A DNA stretch of 60,297 nt from JARRQB01 sp965368585 (lineage in GTDB: Bacteria; Pseudomonadota; Gammaproteobacteria; Chromatiales; Chromatiaceae), in NCBI GenBank assembly GCA_965368585.1, contig CBDUNM010000012.1, positions 1 to 60,297 of the forward strand, in the 5' to 3' direction. This document shows positions 16,299 through 25,059 of the stretch, in pieces. The translations under genes and the position numbers were made by a program. Each line of letters opens with the position of its first letter. Position 1 is the stretch's first letter. The notes below the pieces were generated by a model, which worked only from the letters and a program-made list of their open reading frames with translations, did no database searches and had not been told where the DNA came from.

Positions 16299-17150
16299 CT
16301 AGGTCTCCACAGTCCGGGCCTCACGACGGGCTCGCCAGCGCCACAGGCTGCGCGACAACACGGCCGAAACGACGTAGGCCGTACCCGCTATCAGGACAAT
16401 GCTCGCACCCCCGGGCAGATCTTTCTCATACGCCAACGCCAGCCCACCGCTGGTAAAGATCGTACCGGCAACGGCTGCCACCAGCATCATGCGGCCGAGG
16501 GTATGCACGTAATGCCCGGCAACCGCCGCCGGCAAGGTCAAAAGGGCAATCACCAGAATCAATCCGACCACCTGAATCAACAAGACCACCGTGACGGCAA
16601 CCAGGCAAAGCAGGAGCAGGTAGTACAGGGTGACGTTCACTCCACGCAGGCGCGCGAACTCTTCGTCGAATACGACCGCCAGAAACTGGCGGTGAAACAA
16701 GGCAACGACCAACAACAGGACGAGATCCAGCGTCCCCATGATTTTGATCTCGAGCGGCGGTACCAATAAAATATTGCCGAACAGATAGCTCATGAGGTCG
16801 GTGGCATAACCCGGCGTCTGACTGATAAAAATCACCCCTACGGCCATGCCGATAGCCCACAGTGCACCGATCAGTGTGTCCTCCTGCGCATGCCAGTTGA
16901 GTTTGACCCAGCCGATCAGCATCGCAGCCACGATCGCGGCGCCCAAAGCACCCAAAATGGGATGAAATCCGTAGTATAAAGCAGCACCCATGCCGCCCAA
17001 GACCGAGTGCGCAATGCCGCCCGCCATGAACCCGATACGCTTGACGACCACATAAGGACCGATGACACCGCAGCCGATGCTCGCCAACAACCCCGCCAGA
17101 AGGGCGGTACGTAGAAAGTCGTGTTCGACGAGCGCGGTCAGGAATTCCAC
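16299..17150 (-). CDS. znuB: Zinc ABC transporter permease ZnuB
   Basis: This 283-residue permease of the ABC-3 (ZnuB/MntB) family has about eight helices. GLLASIGCGVIGPYVVVKRIGFMAGGIAHSVLGGMGAALYYG at 20-61 is diagnostic, and VDARLRG-type loop VVFDEEFARLRGVNV near 160 contacts the ATPase. GTG 17150 is the start; znuC ends 54 bp upstream. It moves zinc across the inner membrane. The periplasmic binding protein gene znuA is not adjacent. Confidence 0.94.
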   Translation of the reverse strand: MEFLTALVEHDFLRTALLAGLLASIGCGVIGPYVVVKRIGFMAGGIAHSVLGGMGAALYYGFHPILGALGAAIVAAMLIGWVKLNWHAQEDTLIGALWAIGMAVGVIFISQTPGYATDLMSYLFGNILLVPPLEIKIMGTLDLVLLLVVALFHRQFLAVVFDEEFARLRGVNVTLYYLLLLCLVAVTVVLLIQVVGLILVIALLTLPAAVAGHYVHTLGRMMLVAAVAGTIFTSGGLALAYEKDLPGGASIVLIAGTAYVVSAVLSRSLWRWRARREARTVET

Positions 17151-17204
17151 GGCCGACTCTTCGCGTCTTTCTCCCCGGGTGTCTCCCAGGGTCGCACAGC
17201 CGCT

Positions 17205-17930
17205 TCAGTGCACATGGGCGACCATGCGCACGTCCTCACCGTAGAGGTCCTGTATGGTCTGACCATCGATACCCTCGGTGCGGTGGCACATCAAGGTCGT
17301 ATTCAGGCAAGCCACACGATGAACGTATTTCGAAACGAACGCGACATCGTGCGAAACGACCACGATGGTCATTCGGTTGTTCAATTGACCAAGCAGGTCG
17401 AAGATATCCGTTTCCACCCGCATATCGATGTTCGCCGTCGGTTCATCGAGCAACAGAATTCGCGGGCGGCTAGCCAGCGCGCGCGCCAGCAGTACGCGTT
17501 GCAGCTGCCCGCCGGACAAGGTCTCGATCCGTCGGCCCGCGAGCGCATCGACTGCCGCCTCGACCATGGATTGGCGTACAACCGCATCGCTACGATTGGA
17601 CGCTGTGCTGCAGGCGCGCCCGGTACCAATGCAACCCGTAGTGATCACCTGTTCCACCGTGATCGGGAAATCGCGGCGAAAACTGGGGTACTGCGGCACA
17701 TAGCCGATGAATTGACGTGCCGCGACAGGACTCCGTCCCAGCACCCGGACCCGCCCGCTTTGCGGCCGCAGCAGTCCGAGTACAATCTTCATCAGGGTGC
17801 TCTTTCCGCCGGCGTTCGGACCCACAACACCGAGGAATTCGCCTTCCGCGACGCCGAGATCGATATTTTTTAACGCGGGGGGTCCGCCATAAGAAAAACT
17901 GACATGTTCGAGTTCGATCGCTAAGCTCAT
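17205..17930 (-). CDS. znuC: Zinc ABC transporter ATP-binding protein ZnuC
   Basis: A 241-residue ABC ATPase. Walker A is GPNAGGKST at about 38-46, Q-loop YVPQYPSF near 77, signature LSGGQLQRV near 141, Walker B ILLLDEPTANID near 160, and H-loop VVVSHDVAFVSKYV near 195. ATG 17930 has GGGAA upstream. First gene of the leftward znuC-znuB-zur-yidD unit. The insert after the Q-loop (GTGRACSTASNRSDAV) is slightly unusual but within family variation. Confidence 0.94.
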   Translation of the reverse strand: MSLAIELEHVSFSYGGPPALKNIDLGVAEGEFLGVVGPNAGGKSTLMKIVLGLLRPQSGRVRVLGRSPVAARQFIGYVPQYPSFRRDFPITVEQVITTGCIGTGRACSTASNRSDAVVRQSMVEAAVDALAGRRIETLSGGQLQRVLLARALASRPRILLLDEPTANIDMRVETDIFDLLGQLNNRMTIVVVSHDVAFVSKYVHRVACLNTTLMCHRTEGIDGQTIQDLYGEDVRMVAHVH

Positions 17931-18174
17931 TGGCGCATTCCCATCAGGTGACCGTCGATGCCCGCACGACGAGATTCTTTCCGGCCCAAGCCGGAACGAG
18001 CCAACGCTACACCGGCGCAAACCCGTCCGACCACGTCGTCGGGAGCCCCGCCCTCAGGTCAATCCGACGTTGCACCCCTTGGCAAGGGGGCAGAGGCCGT
18101 CGACGGCGGATCGCGCCTGGCCTTGGTCCTTGGAAGGGACTCTGAAATGCAACGAAATAATGACTCAGGACATG

Positions 18175-18193
18175 AATGTTATGTTATTACATC
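18175..18193 (+). promoter_or_regulatory. Zur-box candidate
   Basis: AATGTTATGTTATTACATC matches the gammaproteobacterial Zur operator layout (AATGTTAT-N2-TAT-N-ACATT) at nearly every position. It ends 32 bp before the ATG of the zinc-ribbon gene and lies 245 bp upstream of znuC, in the only sizeable gap (17931-18225) of this locus. The rest of the gap shows no second box and no gene. Repression of one or both directions by the linked Zur is inferred. Confidence 0.65.
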
Positions 18194-18225
18194 ACAATTT
18201 TCGCCAACGAATAAGGGTTCCGACC

Positions 18226-18795
18226 ATGTCCGGCAGCCTCTACCTTTTTCCTTGTGACATTCACGCCGCACCACCCGACGTGGAAAAACTCCGTGACTTC
18301 CTTCTGGCGAGCGGTTTTATTGGCGACACGTTGAGTACCGACACCTTTCTGGGTGGCACCAACCTGCTGGCGCAGGTGATTTTTGCCGGCTGCTCGCCGC
18401 ACCTGGCATTTACGCCGCCTGACGATGGCAGCGTCGATTTCTGCCACATCGCCATTCATGGCCCCTACCGTCGGCCTCGTATGATTACCGGCCCGCATAC
18501 GCAGCGCCCACGTTGCCCGAACTGCCAGCGACGGGCCCGCGACTGGCGGGCGCTGCAAACGGTATGGCACACAACCGAGCAGCTGGCGCCTTTTACCTGC
18601 CCGAACTGCGCCGTAGCCAGCGCCATCGACCAATGGCGCTGGCGCCGGCTTGCGGCATTTGGTCGCCTGTTGATTGCGGTTCGCGGGGTCTTTCCAGGTG
18701 AAGCGGTGCCGAGCGACACGCTCGTACTCGAGCTCAACCGCGCCACCGGAACCGAGTGGGACTATGGGTGGGCGGCAACCGTTTCAGACGTTTGA
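18226..18795 (+). CDS. Zinc-ribbon protein of unknown function, probably Zur-controlled
   Basis: A 189-residue protein I cannot place in a characterised family. Two CPNC knuckles (RCPNCQRRARDW near 91 and FTCPNCAVASAI near 118) make a zinc-ribbon; there are further histidines and cysteines (FPCDIHAAPP, AGCSPHLAF, DFCHIAIHGPY) in the N-terminal half. AAGGG precedes ATG 18226. It is divergent from znuC and has a Zur-box candidate in its promoter position, so a job in low-zinc physiology (zinc delivery, storage, or a zinc-sparing substitute) is likely but not shown. Confidence 0.8.
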   Translation: MSGSLYLFPCDIHAAPPDVEKLRDFLLASGFIGDTLSTDTFLGGTNLLAQVIFAGCSPHLAFTPPDDGSVDFCHIAIHGPYRRPRMITGPHTQRPRCPNCQRRARDWRALQTVWHTTEQLAPFTCPNCAVASAIDQWRWRRLAAFGRLLIAVRGVFPGEAVPSDTLVLELNRATGTEWDYGWAATVSDV

Positions 18796-18816
18796 CTGCC
18801 GCATTACGCGGGCTCT

Positions 18817-19617
18817 TCAGGCTGCCATGCGGATGGCGTCGGGCAGGTCCAGTTCCACGTAGATCGGCAAATGATCCGACAGCGGGTAGTTGAGTACGCG
18901 CGCGGTGCGTACCGTCAACGCCTCTGAAACCAGAATGTGGTCGATTTTACGAATCGGACGCCAACTCGGAAAGGTCGCCTGATTGCATGCCGGTTCGCGC
19001 AGCCCTGTTTGATTGACAAAGCGCTGCACCTCGACCGAATCGCATCCCGCGTTCAAGTCTCCCATCACGATCAGGCTGTGATAATGGCTCACCAAATCGC
19101 TGATGAACTCCAGCTGTCGGCCGCGCGCGCGTTTTCCAAGCGCTAAATGCAGACTACAGACACGCAGCGCCAGGGGGTCATCGCCAAACTCAAATATGCT
19201 CGCGCCACGACCCGGCCTGGCAGGCAATCGGTGATGAGCCACCTTGATCGGCCTCACGTGTGAGAGAAAACCGTTGCTGTGCTGCGCCAACATGCCGATA
19301 TTGCGGTTTACCTGATGGTACCAGTGCGGAAAACCGGCCCGATGTGCCAAGTACTCTGTCATGTCGACAAAGCCGCTGCGCAGGCTGCCGGCATCCACTT
19401 CCTGCAGACCGACCATGTCAAACTCGGCCAGTATGGCCGCAATCCGGTTCAGGTTCTGCAAGCGCTCGCGGTGCGGCAGCAGGTGCTTCCAGCCTTTGGT
19501 CACGTACTCGCCATAGTGGCGCGTATCGACCCCCGCCTGGATGTTGTAACTCAGAAGCCGAAGGCGCTGAGGCAAGGGCTCTCTGGCGGGTAAGCGATGC
19601 ACAGCGCTGAGCTCCAT
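18817..19617 (-). CDS. Endonuclease/exonuclease/phosphatase family protein
   Basis: A 266-residue EEP (DNase I-like) hydrolase. Motifs in order: LRLLSYNIQAG near 18, VGLQEVDAGS near 73 (metal-binding Glu), SLHLALGKRARGRQLEF near 155, VMGDLNAGCDSVE near 183 (Asp/Asn), RKIDHILVSEAL near 223, and YPLSDHLPIYVEL near 244 (catalytic SDH). ATG 19617 has GGAGAGCC just before it. It follows dsbA by 22 bp. Substrate (nucleic acid or phospho-lipid/inositide type) is unknown. Confidence 0.92.
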   Translation of the reverse strand: MELSAVHRLPAREPLPQRLRLLSYNIQAGVDTRHYGEYVTKGWKHLLPHRERLQNLNRIAAILAEFDMVGLQEVDAGSLRSGFVDMTEYLAHRAGFPHWYHQVNRNIGMLAQHSNGFLSHVRPIKVAHHRLPARPGRGASIFEFGDDPLALRVCSLHLALGKRARGRQLEFISDLVSHYHSLIVMGDLNAGCDSVEVQRFVNQTGLREPACNQATFPSWRPIRKIDHILVSEALTVRTARVLNYPLSDHLPIYVELDLPDAIRMAA

Positions 19618-19639
19618 GGCTCTCCAATCGCAGCGTGAT

Positions 19640-20296
19640 TCAGTTGGTCGCGGCCGCGGCAGCGGCGGCATCTGTATTGCGAATCTTATCGACCAGATAG
19701 TTGGTTACTTCAATCACGTCATCGTACCCCTGAAATCCGCTACCGCTCCGATAGCGGCCATCGGTCACCAGCGCAGGGACGCTGCGCACGCCGTAACGGC
19801 GCATGAGCGCGCCGGCGCGATTGTACTTGGCGCTCACGGCAAACGATGTCATCGCCGCCCGGAACTTGTCGATATCCACGTCCTGCGTTTTCAACCAGTC
19901 CTCCAGCTCCGACTGATTACCCAGCTTCATCTTCTGCACCTGCATGGCATTGAACAGCGGTTCATGTAGCCGCTCCAATTCTCCCATGACCTCCAGCGCG
20001 TAGTACGCTCGTGCGTGGAGATCGGCTGCCCCACCGAAGAGCACGGGTATGCGCGCAATCGTGACACCGTCGGGTTTGCTCTCGATCCACTTGTTCAGAT
20101 GGGGTTCGAACTGGAAACAATGCGGACACCCGTACCAGAAAAACTCCGTCACTTCGATCTCACCGGATTGGTTCGGAGGTGGGGCCGGTGTTATCGCGTG
20201 GTAGTGAAGGCCTTCCTGCCAATCCATCTCGCCGGCAACAGCCGGACCGAAAAACAAGGCCACGCTGATGATGGCACTGGCGATTATCTTGAACAT
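19640..20296 (-). CDS. dsbA: Thiol:disulfide interchange protein DsbA
   Basis: A 218-residue periplasmic oxidase with signal peptide (about 1-21, cleavage VAG-EMD). The thioredoxin-fold active site FFWYGCPHCFQFE has C57 and C60 with the typical P-H dipeptide; the cis-proline loop is RSVPALVTDG near 172. Introduces disulfides into exported proteins, probably including the neighbouring cytochromes' partners. ATG 20296 is better spaced from GGAGT than the ATG one codon earlier. Leads a two-gene unit with the EEP gene. Confidence 0.94.
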   Translation of the reverse strand: MFKIIASAIISVALFFGPAVAGEMDWQEGLHYHAITPAPPPNQSGEIEVTEFFWYGCPHCFQFEPHLNKWIESKPDGVTIARIPVLFGGAADLHARAYYALEVMGELERLHEPLFNAMQVQKMKLGNQSELEDWLKTQDVDIDKFRAAMTSFAVSAKYNRAGALMRRYGVRSVPALVTDGRYRSGSGFQGYDDVIEVTNYLVDKIRNTDAAAAAAATN

Positions 20297-20487
20297 CATT
20301 GACTCCAATTTCTTCGTCTGAAGTTCAGCGACGCGACACAGGCGCGCTGGCATTTACCCCGACCCGAATACGGATCGTAACGCTTTGCTTTAGATTACTT
20401 TAACCGGCTGTTGGCGCAAACCTCGGACTGTGGCACCTAATACTGTGGCACGGACGCCAAGTCAGCGCACGAAAAGAAATCGCAGGC

Positions 20488-20513
20488 AAACAAAAGGGCG
20501 GCCTCAGCCGCCC
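20488..20513 (-). terminator. Rho-independent terminator after cytochrome c4
   Basis: On the leftward strand GGGCGGC-TGAG-GCCGCCC forms a perfect 7-bp stem with a 4-base loop, immediately followed by TTTTGTTT. It lies 37 bp past the cytochrome c4 stop and is the clearest intrinsic terminator in the window. Confidence 0.85.
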
Positions 20514-20550
20514 AATCTCAGACCCACGGATTCGGTGCGGGTTCCGCTGT

Positions 20551-21174
20551 TCAGTGGAGCCCCTGCACATACTGCGCCACCGCTTCGATCTCCGCATCGG
20601 TCATCTTGGCCGCGATGTTGCGCATCATCTGCGCGGCATCGTTGGCGCGCGCGCCGGCGCGAAATGCCTTCAGTTGGGAAGCCGTGTAAGTTGCGTGCTG
20701 CCCGCTTAAAACCGGGAAATTGGCTTGAGGATTACCGCCGCCCGAGGGGCTGTGGCAAGCGATGCAGGCCGACACGCCGCTGGCCGCGTTGCCCGCCTGA
20801 TAGATCGACCGGCCGAGTTCGACCTTTGCTGGGTCGGCTGCGCCAACATTTCCGTCAAGACTGGCATAGTAAGCACCCAGGTCAGACATATCCTGTTCGT
20901 TGAGCGCCGCGACTTGCCCCGCCATCAGCGCGTTCTCGCGGTCGCCGCTCTTGAAGTTCAAAAGTTGCTTGGTGAGATAGTCAGCGTGCTGACCGGCGAT
21001 TTTTGGCCACTCCGGGTTGACGCTGTTGCCGTCCATTCCGTGACAACCGGCGCATGCGGCGGACTTGCTCTTGCCGGCGGCCGCGTCACCTGCCGCGCTT
21101 GCCAGCGAACCACCGCACAGGGCGACCAGGGACATGGCCATTAACGCTTTTTTCATTGCATCATTCGCGTACAT
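20551..21174 (-). CDS. Diheme cytochrome c4
   Basis: A 207-residue c4-type cytochrome: signal peptide about 1-27, then two class I domains with heme sites C41-A-G-C44-H45 and C137-I-A-C140-H141 and later methionine ligands (NALMAGQVAAL near 82 and QMMRNIAAKM near 180). Periplasmic electron carrier between the bc1 complex or dehydrogenases and terminal oxidases. ATG 21174 (MYANDAMKK) has AGGA upstream; the internal ATG at 21156 lacks a ribosome site. It follows the cytochrome c5-type gene, with a long hairpin between them. Confidence 0.93.
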   Translation of the reverse strand: MYANDAMKKALMAMSLVALCGGSLASAAGDAAAGKSKSAACAGCHGMDGNSVNPEWPKIAGQHADYLTKQLLNFKSGDRENALMAGQVAALNEQDMSDLGAYYASLDGNVGAADPAKVELGRSIYQAGNAASGVSACIACHSPSGGGNPQANFPVLSGQHATYTASQLKAFRAGARANDAAQMMRNIAAKMTDAEIEAVAQYVQGLH

Positions 21175-21201
21175 TGGGGAATCCTGAAAGACACTCGTAC
21201 T

Positions 21202-21230
21202 GACAGGGCGCCCGTCAGGGGCACCCTGTC
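21202..21230 (-). other. Long intercistronic hairpin between the two cytochrome genes
   Basis: GACAGGG and CCCTGTC pair perfectly at the ends and a GCCC/GGGC inner stem continues to a GTCA loop, giving about 11 pairs with a single mismatch. It lies 44 bp after the c5-type stop and 28 bp before cytochrome c4. There is no T-run on the leftward strand, so RNA processing or stability is more likely than termination. Confidence 0.55.
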
Positions 21231-21274
21231 GTCGGTGGGTCAAGCGAATATGCCTGCGCCCGACGTCAATTCAA

Positions 21275-21595
21275 TCACTTCAGCCCAGCCAGATAAGCCG
21301 CTACGTTCTCGATGTCTGCATCGCTCAACATCGCTGCCATCGGCTTCATCGATGCCGCGTTGGTGCTGTTGCGGGTGCCGTCTTTGTAAGACTTGATCGA
21401 TAGGGCGAGGTACTGTTCCTTTTGACCTGCCAGATTGGGATAGGTGGGAACCGCACTGATGCCATCGGCGCCGTGGCAACCAACACAACCCTTGGACGCG
21501 AATACAGCCTTACCCGCCTCGGCATCCGCTGCCGCAGATATCCCGGCAGTACTGGAAAGCATTAACGCCGCTACAGAGAGAGCGATTTTATTCAT
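21275..21595 (-). CDS. Monoheme class I cytochrome c (c5/c553 type)
   Basis: A 106-residue exported cytochrome: signal peptide about 1-23 (cleavage SAAA-DAE), heme site C37-V-G-C40-H41, and the axial methionine in NAASMKPMAAML near 84. Periplasmic electron carrier, next to the diheme c4, a pairing common in gammaproteobacterial respiratory chains. AGGAG precedes ATG 21595. Confidence 0.92.
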   Translation of the reverse strand: MNKIALSVAALMLSSTAGISAAADAEAGKAVFASKGCVGCHGADGISAVPTYPNLAGQKEQYLALSIKSYKDGTRNSTNAASMKPMAAMLSDADIENVAAYLAGLK

Positions 21596-21944
21596 AGTAT
21601 GTTAACTCCTGCGAAAAATCGATGAGTGGGTCGCGCACGAGAAGGCGGCGCGGCTCCACGGACTCGCCTTCAAAGCCGGGCGGAGATTATCGCAAACCCG
21701 CACGCAACCGGTCAATACGACCAGCATTCGCCAGGCGGGGTTCCCCGGGTAGACGCAGCTCGCAAACTATGGATACACGACGCCCTTGCGGGTGGTCGGC
21801 GCGGGTCGTCGAACATGTTGGGTCATGACGCACTTGCCCCTTGACGGACAATTGACAATTTGTCGACCTCGCCGTCACGGTTCGAGGCCCGGACAACACC
21901 GCATTACCAGTACCGGGCAACAGCCAGGCATCTCGTCCGGTGAG
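21596..21944. other. 349-bp gap without recognisable features
   Basis: Contains the upstream region of the c5-type cytochrome (leftward) and the trailer of the next leftward gene. Short frames in it have no family character, and no convincing terminator or operator was seen. Confidence 0.5.
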
Positions 21945-22430
21945 TTAATTCCGCAGGTGACGCCGGGTCACGAAATGGTAGGGTACGGCGAGCACGGCGC
22001 CGCCGGACTCCAGCCACACCGCCGCCTCCCACCGCATGGTCTGCAGAGAACACATCGGCAACAGCGTACCGCCTCGCCACAATTGCCGACTGACCTGGTC
22101 CAGACGCGTACGATTGACGCCCATCTCCATGTTCAAACCCCGGATATCGACCTGAATCCCGTCGACCTCAATGCCGTCGATTGCAACCTCCAGGCTCAAG
22201 GGCGTCATCAGTGGTATCCCTTCGGGCGATACTTTGAGCCGCACGGAGCCACCGCCCGGCAGCGCGCGCGCGCAGGCGCCCTTACGCAGGTCGCAATCCG
22301 GGTCGGGCGGCAAGCGCTGCAGGTTCGGAAACAAACGATGCCATTCGCTTGTCGTCCAGTATGCGCCGCCAGCCAATACGGTGAGCGCGACCAGTACAGT
22401 CGCGGCCTTCACTAGAGCGCGCACCGGCAA
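21945..22430 (-). CDS. Membrane-anchored hypothetical protein
   Basis: A 161-residue protein with one N-terminal membrane helix (ALVKAATVLVALTVLAGGAYW, about 5-25) and an exported domain with a conserved-looking beta pattern: GSVRLKVSPEGIPLMTPLSLEVAIDGIEVDGIQVDIRGLNMEMGVNRTRL and two possible disulfide cysteines (DCDLRKGAC). The start is TTG 22430 with GGAG 10 bases upstream; GTG at 22424 or 22412 are alternatives. Lone gene upstream of the cytochromes. No family recognised; the RGLNMEMGVNRTRL region resembles periplasmic proteins found near cytochrome and copper genes, but that is impression only. Confidence 0.7.
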   Translation of the reverse strand: MPVRALVKAATVLVALTVLAGGAYWTTSEWHRLFPNLQRLPPDPDCDLRKGACARALPGGGSVRLKVSPEGIPLMTPLSLEVAIDGIEVDGIQVDIRGLNMEMGVNRTRLDQVSRQLWRGGTLLPMCSLQTMRWEAAVWLESGGAVLAVPYHFVTRRHLRN

Positions 22431-22612
22431 CTGACGAGTCCTCCGTTTCGAATGAATTGCCGCTTAACCTGCATGTTGCACCAATATCCCGGATGATCGC
22501 GCCGGCCAGGTGCGTTTGGACGCCGATGCGCGCTCGCGGGCGCCAGCGCCGAGCTGCGCTCCGACGGTGGACTCCAGGTCAGTTCCGGATCTGACAACAT
22601 TACGGCGACGGC

Positions 22613-24166
22613 TTACCCACTCGCGGCCAAATGCTCTTCCGTGACCGCGGCCCCCACCAAGTGGCCCTGCAGCATATCGCAGCCGAGGTTTGCCAGCATA
22701 TCGGCCTGCTCGGTTGATTCGACACCTTCCGCGACCACCCTCATACCCAGGTCATGGCCGAGATTGATGGTCGTACGCACGATTGCGCGGTCACCGGCCG
22801 AGTTGGGCATTCGAGAGATAAACCCCTTGTCGATCTTAAGTTCATCAACCGGCAAGTGCGCCAGATATGTCAGCGACGAATGACCCACGCCGAAATCGTC
22901 CAGGCTGATGCCGACGCCGACCGCCGCAAGTTCGCGCAAGACCACCAGAGAATGCGCCGAATCGGTCATTATGGCGCTTTCGGTGATTTCGAAACGCAGC
23001 GATTCGGGTGCAACGCCGCTGTTGATCAACTGTCGAGCCACCCAGATCGGAAACGCGCCGTCGTCGAGCACCCGGACCGAAAGGTTGACGGCGACCTCCC
23101 CCACCACCGTGCCCGAAGTTCCGAGCAGTCGCAGTACGTCCTTGACAACCCAGTGGGTTAGTTCGACTACAGAGCCGGTCTGCTCGAGAAATGGCAAAAA
23201 CTGGTCCGGACCGAGATCACCATGGAGCGGGTGCCGCCAACGCACCAACGCCTCGAATTTCAGCTCAGAAGGTGCGACCAGATCTCGCTGGGGCTGGTAC
23301 ACGAGGTAGAGTTCACCCCGCTCAAGGCTATCGTGCAGACCTGCCAGCAGCGCCAATCTATCGAGCACCTGGGTATCGCCCTCGGGTTCGTAAACCGCGC
23401 AGCGCTTTTCGGACTGCACCGCTACGGTGCGCGCGGCGATCGCATGCTGCAGCAGCGCTTTCGGGTCGCGTCCGTGTTCGGGAAAAAAGGCAACCCCTAT
23501 GCTCGCTTTAATCGGCAAACGGGATCCGACCACTTCGCACGGTTCTTGGAGCCTGTCCAGGATCTTGGCGGCAATGATCTGTGCCTGTGCTTCGCGGTCG
23601 ATTTTCACCAGCAGTGCGAATTCATCACCGTTGATTCGCGCAACCGTATCGACATCGCGCAGGGGGCTGCGAATACGTTCAGCGACACTCTGCAGAACCC
23701 GGTCGCCGATCTCACGGCCGAAATTTTCGTTGATCTGTCGGAACCGATCGAGATCGATCAGCATCAGCGCAAACCGCCGTCCGGCTCGCTCCGATTCGGC
23801 AATGTGAGCCCGCATGCGCTCTTCGAGCAAATAGCCATTGGGGAGCCCGGTCAAACGATCGACCAGGCTTTCCGACAACCCGCTTGCGCTTTGAGGAAGC
23901 GTTGGGGCGCCGGGCCGCCGGACGGCCGACAACCACACCGCCAACCCGCTCAACACCGACGCCGCGACAGTCAAAGTCGTTACCTTGAAGAGCCAGGAGC
24001 CCTCGCGCAACCGCAGATACCCGTCGGCGATCTCCAATGTCAACGCGGTAAAAACCAACAACAATCCCGCTACCGCAAGAATCCACAGGCGATAGTCTGG
24101 CCGCACCCGGCCCGCGGTTCCGGAGCTTGTTTCCGCTGAACGACTTTGAAACAACGTGTGCGCCAC
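22613..24166 (-). CDS. GGDEF-EAL c-di-GMP protein with two membrane helices
   Basis: A 517-residue protein. Two helices (about 28-47 and 60-80) anchor it, followed by a diguanylate cyclase domain with motif NGDEF (residue 1 changed from G) and an intact RDVD inhibitory site five residues before it, then an EAL phosphodiesterase domain with FEALVRW, NLSVRVL, EITESA, SLDDFGVGHSSL and KIDKGF all intact. It probably mainly degrades c-di-GMP, with the altered GGDEF domain as a GTP-binding regulator. The start is GTG 24166 with a weak ribosome site. Confidence 0.9.
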   Translation of the reverse strand: MAHTLFQSRSAETSSGTAGRVRPDYRLWILAVAGLLLVFTALTLEIADGYLRLREGSWLFKVTTLTVAASVLSGLAVWLSAVRRPGAPTLPQSASGLSESLVDRLTGLPNGYLLEERMRAHIAESERAGRRFALMLIDLDRFRQINENFGREIGDRVLQSVAERIRSPLRDVDTVARINGDEFALLVKIDREAQAQIIAAKILDRLQEPCEVVGSRLPIKASIGVAFFPEHGRDPKALLQHAIAARTVAVQSEKRCAVYEPEGDTQVLDRLALLAGLHDSLERGELYLVYQPQRDLVAPSELKFEALVRWRHPLHGDLGPDQFLPFLEQTGSVVELTHWVVKDVLRLLGTSGTVVGEVAVNLSVRVLDDGAFPIWVARQLINSGVAPESLRFEITESAIMTDSAHSLVVLRELAAVGVGISLDDFGVGHSSLTYLAHLPVDELKIDKGFISRMPNSAGDRAIVRTTINLGHDLGMRVVAEGVESTEQADMLANLGCDMLQGHLVGAAVTEEHLAASG

Positions 24167-24294
24167 GAATCCGTGCCTACGCTCTTTTTACCGACCCTAA
24201 GATTACACGTGAACCTGCCGCAACGCTGCAGTTCTCTATGAGCGCGTCGCTCGAGATTCTAATTCCCAGCACACGGCGCGAACCGGATCCGTAT

Positions 24295-25059
24295 TTATTC
24301 ATGCGCCGAACGGCTTGACTGCTGAAGGCTTTTCTCGAACAGTTTCGCTTCTTTCAGAAACGCGTAGAACGCATTGTTCATCGCTGCAATATATCCTCTG
24401 ACGCCGTTCAAAAAACCTCTTTTCACAATGTACGATTTAACGAACGCCAAGGGGAAAACCAGCAACAGTTTCACGATAGAGGCACTCTTCCGCCGTTGGT
24501 GCTTTTCCTCCGCTCGCAGAGAGGAGTATTCGTTTATTTTTTTTATGTGGGTTGCAATATCGAGCGTGCCATAGTCGAGTATGAAGCCGTCCGCCCTGCG
24601 GATCTCACCGTCGACAACGATAGACTCGTGCACCAACTTTTCCGGATAGTTTCCCCGCTGCTTTCGAAAGAATCTCACCCTCCGGTTGAATTTAGAACCG
24701 CCGCGATTAAACCTCCCGAGATAACGGCTGGATATCCGAATATCCAGCCCATCTATCTCATTATCATGAAGCGTTTTTTCGATCTCCGCCTTCAATTCGG
24801 GGGTCAATTCTTCATCGGCATCTAGATTCAAAACCCAGTCATTCGTACACAGGCTCTTGGCGTATTGCTTTTGATCGGCAAAACCGCTCCAACCTCGATA
24901 AAACACCTTCTCGGTGTACTCCTTGACTATATCCAGGGTACGGTCGGTGCTGCCGCTGTCGACAACCACCACCTCATCGAAATCCTTGACACTCTCGAGG
25001 CTGCGCCTGATATGTCGCTCTTCGTTTTGACAAATGATATACACCGACGCTTTTATCAT
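24295..25059 (-). CDS. Family 2 glycosyltransferase (WaaE/KdtX-like)
   Basis: A 254-residue GT2 with nucleotide-sugar site VVVDSGSTDRTLDIV near 31, DQKQYA near 62, and DADEELTPEL near 79. The whole opening (YIICQNEERHIRRSLESV) resembles the beta-1,4-glucosyltransferases of LPS inner core (WaaE/KdtX/LgtF). A C-terminal hydrophobic helix (IVKLLLVFPLAFVKSYI) suggests membrane association. ATG 25059 overlaps the upstream deacetylase stop (ATGA). The pair is visibly richer in A/T than neighbouring genes, hinting at transfer. Confidence 0.88.
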   Translation of the reverse strand: MIKASVYIICQNEERHIRRSLESVKDFDEVVVVDSGSTDRTLDIVKEYTEKVFYRGWSGFADQKQYAKSLCTNDWVLNLDADEELTPELKAEIEKTLHDNEIDGLDIRISSRYLGRFNRGGSKFNRRVRFFRKQRGNYPEKLVHESIVVDGEIRRADGFILDYGTLDIATHIKKINEYSSLRAEEKHQRRKSASIVKLLLVFPLAFVKSYIVKRGFLNGVRGYIAAMNNAFYAFLKEAKLFEKSLQQSSRSAHE

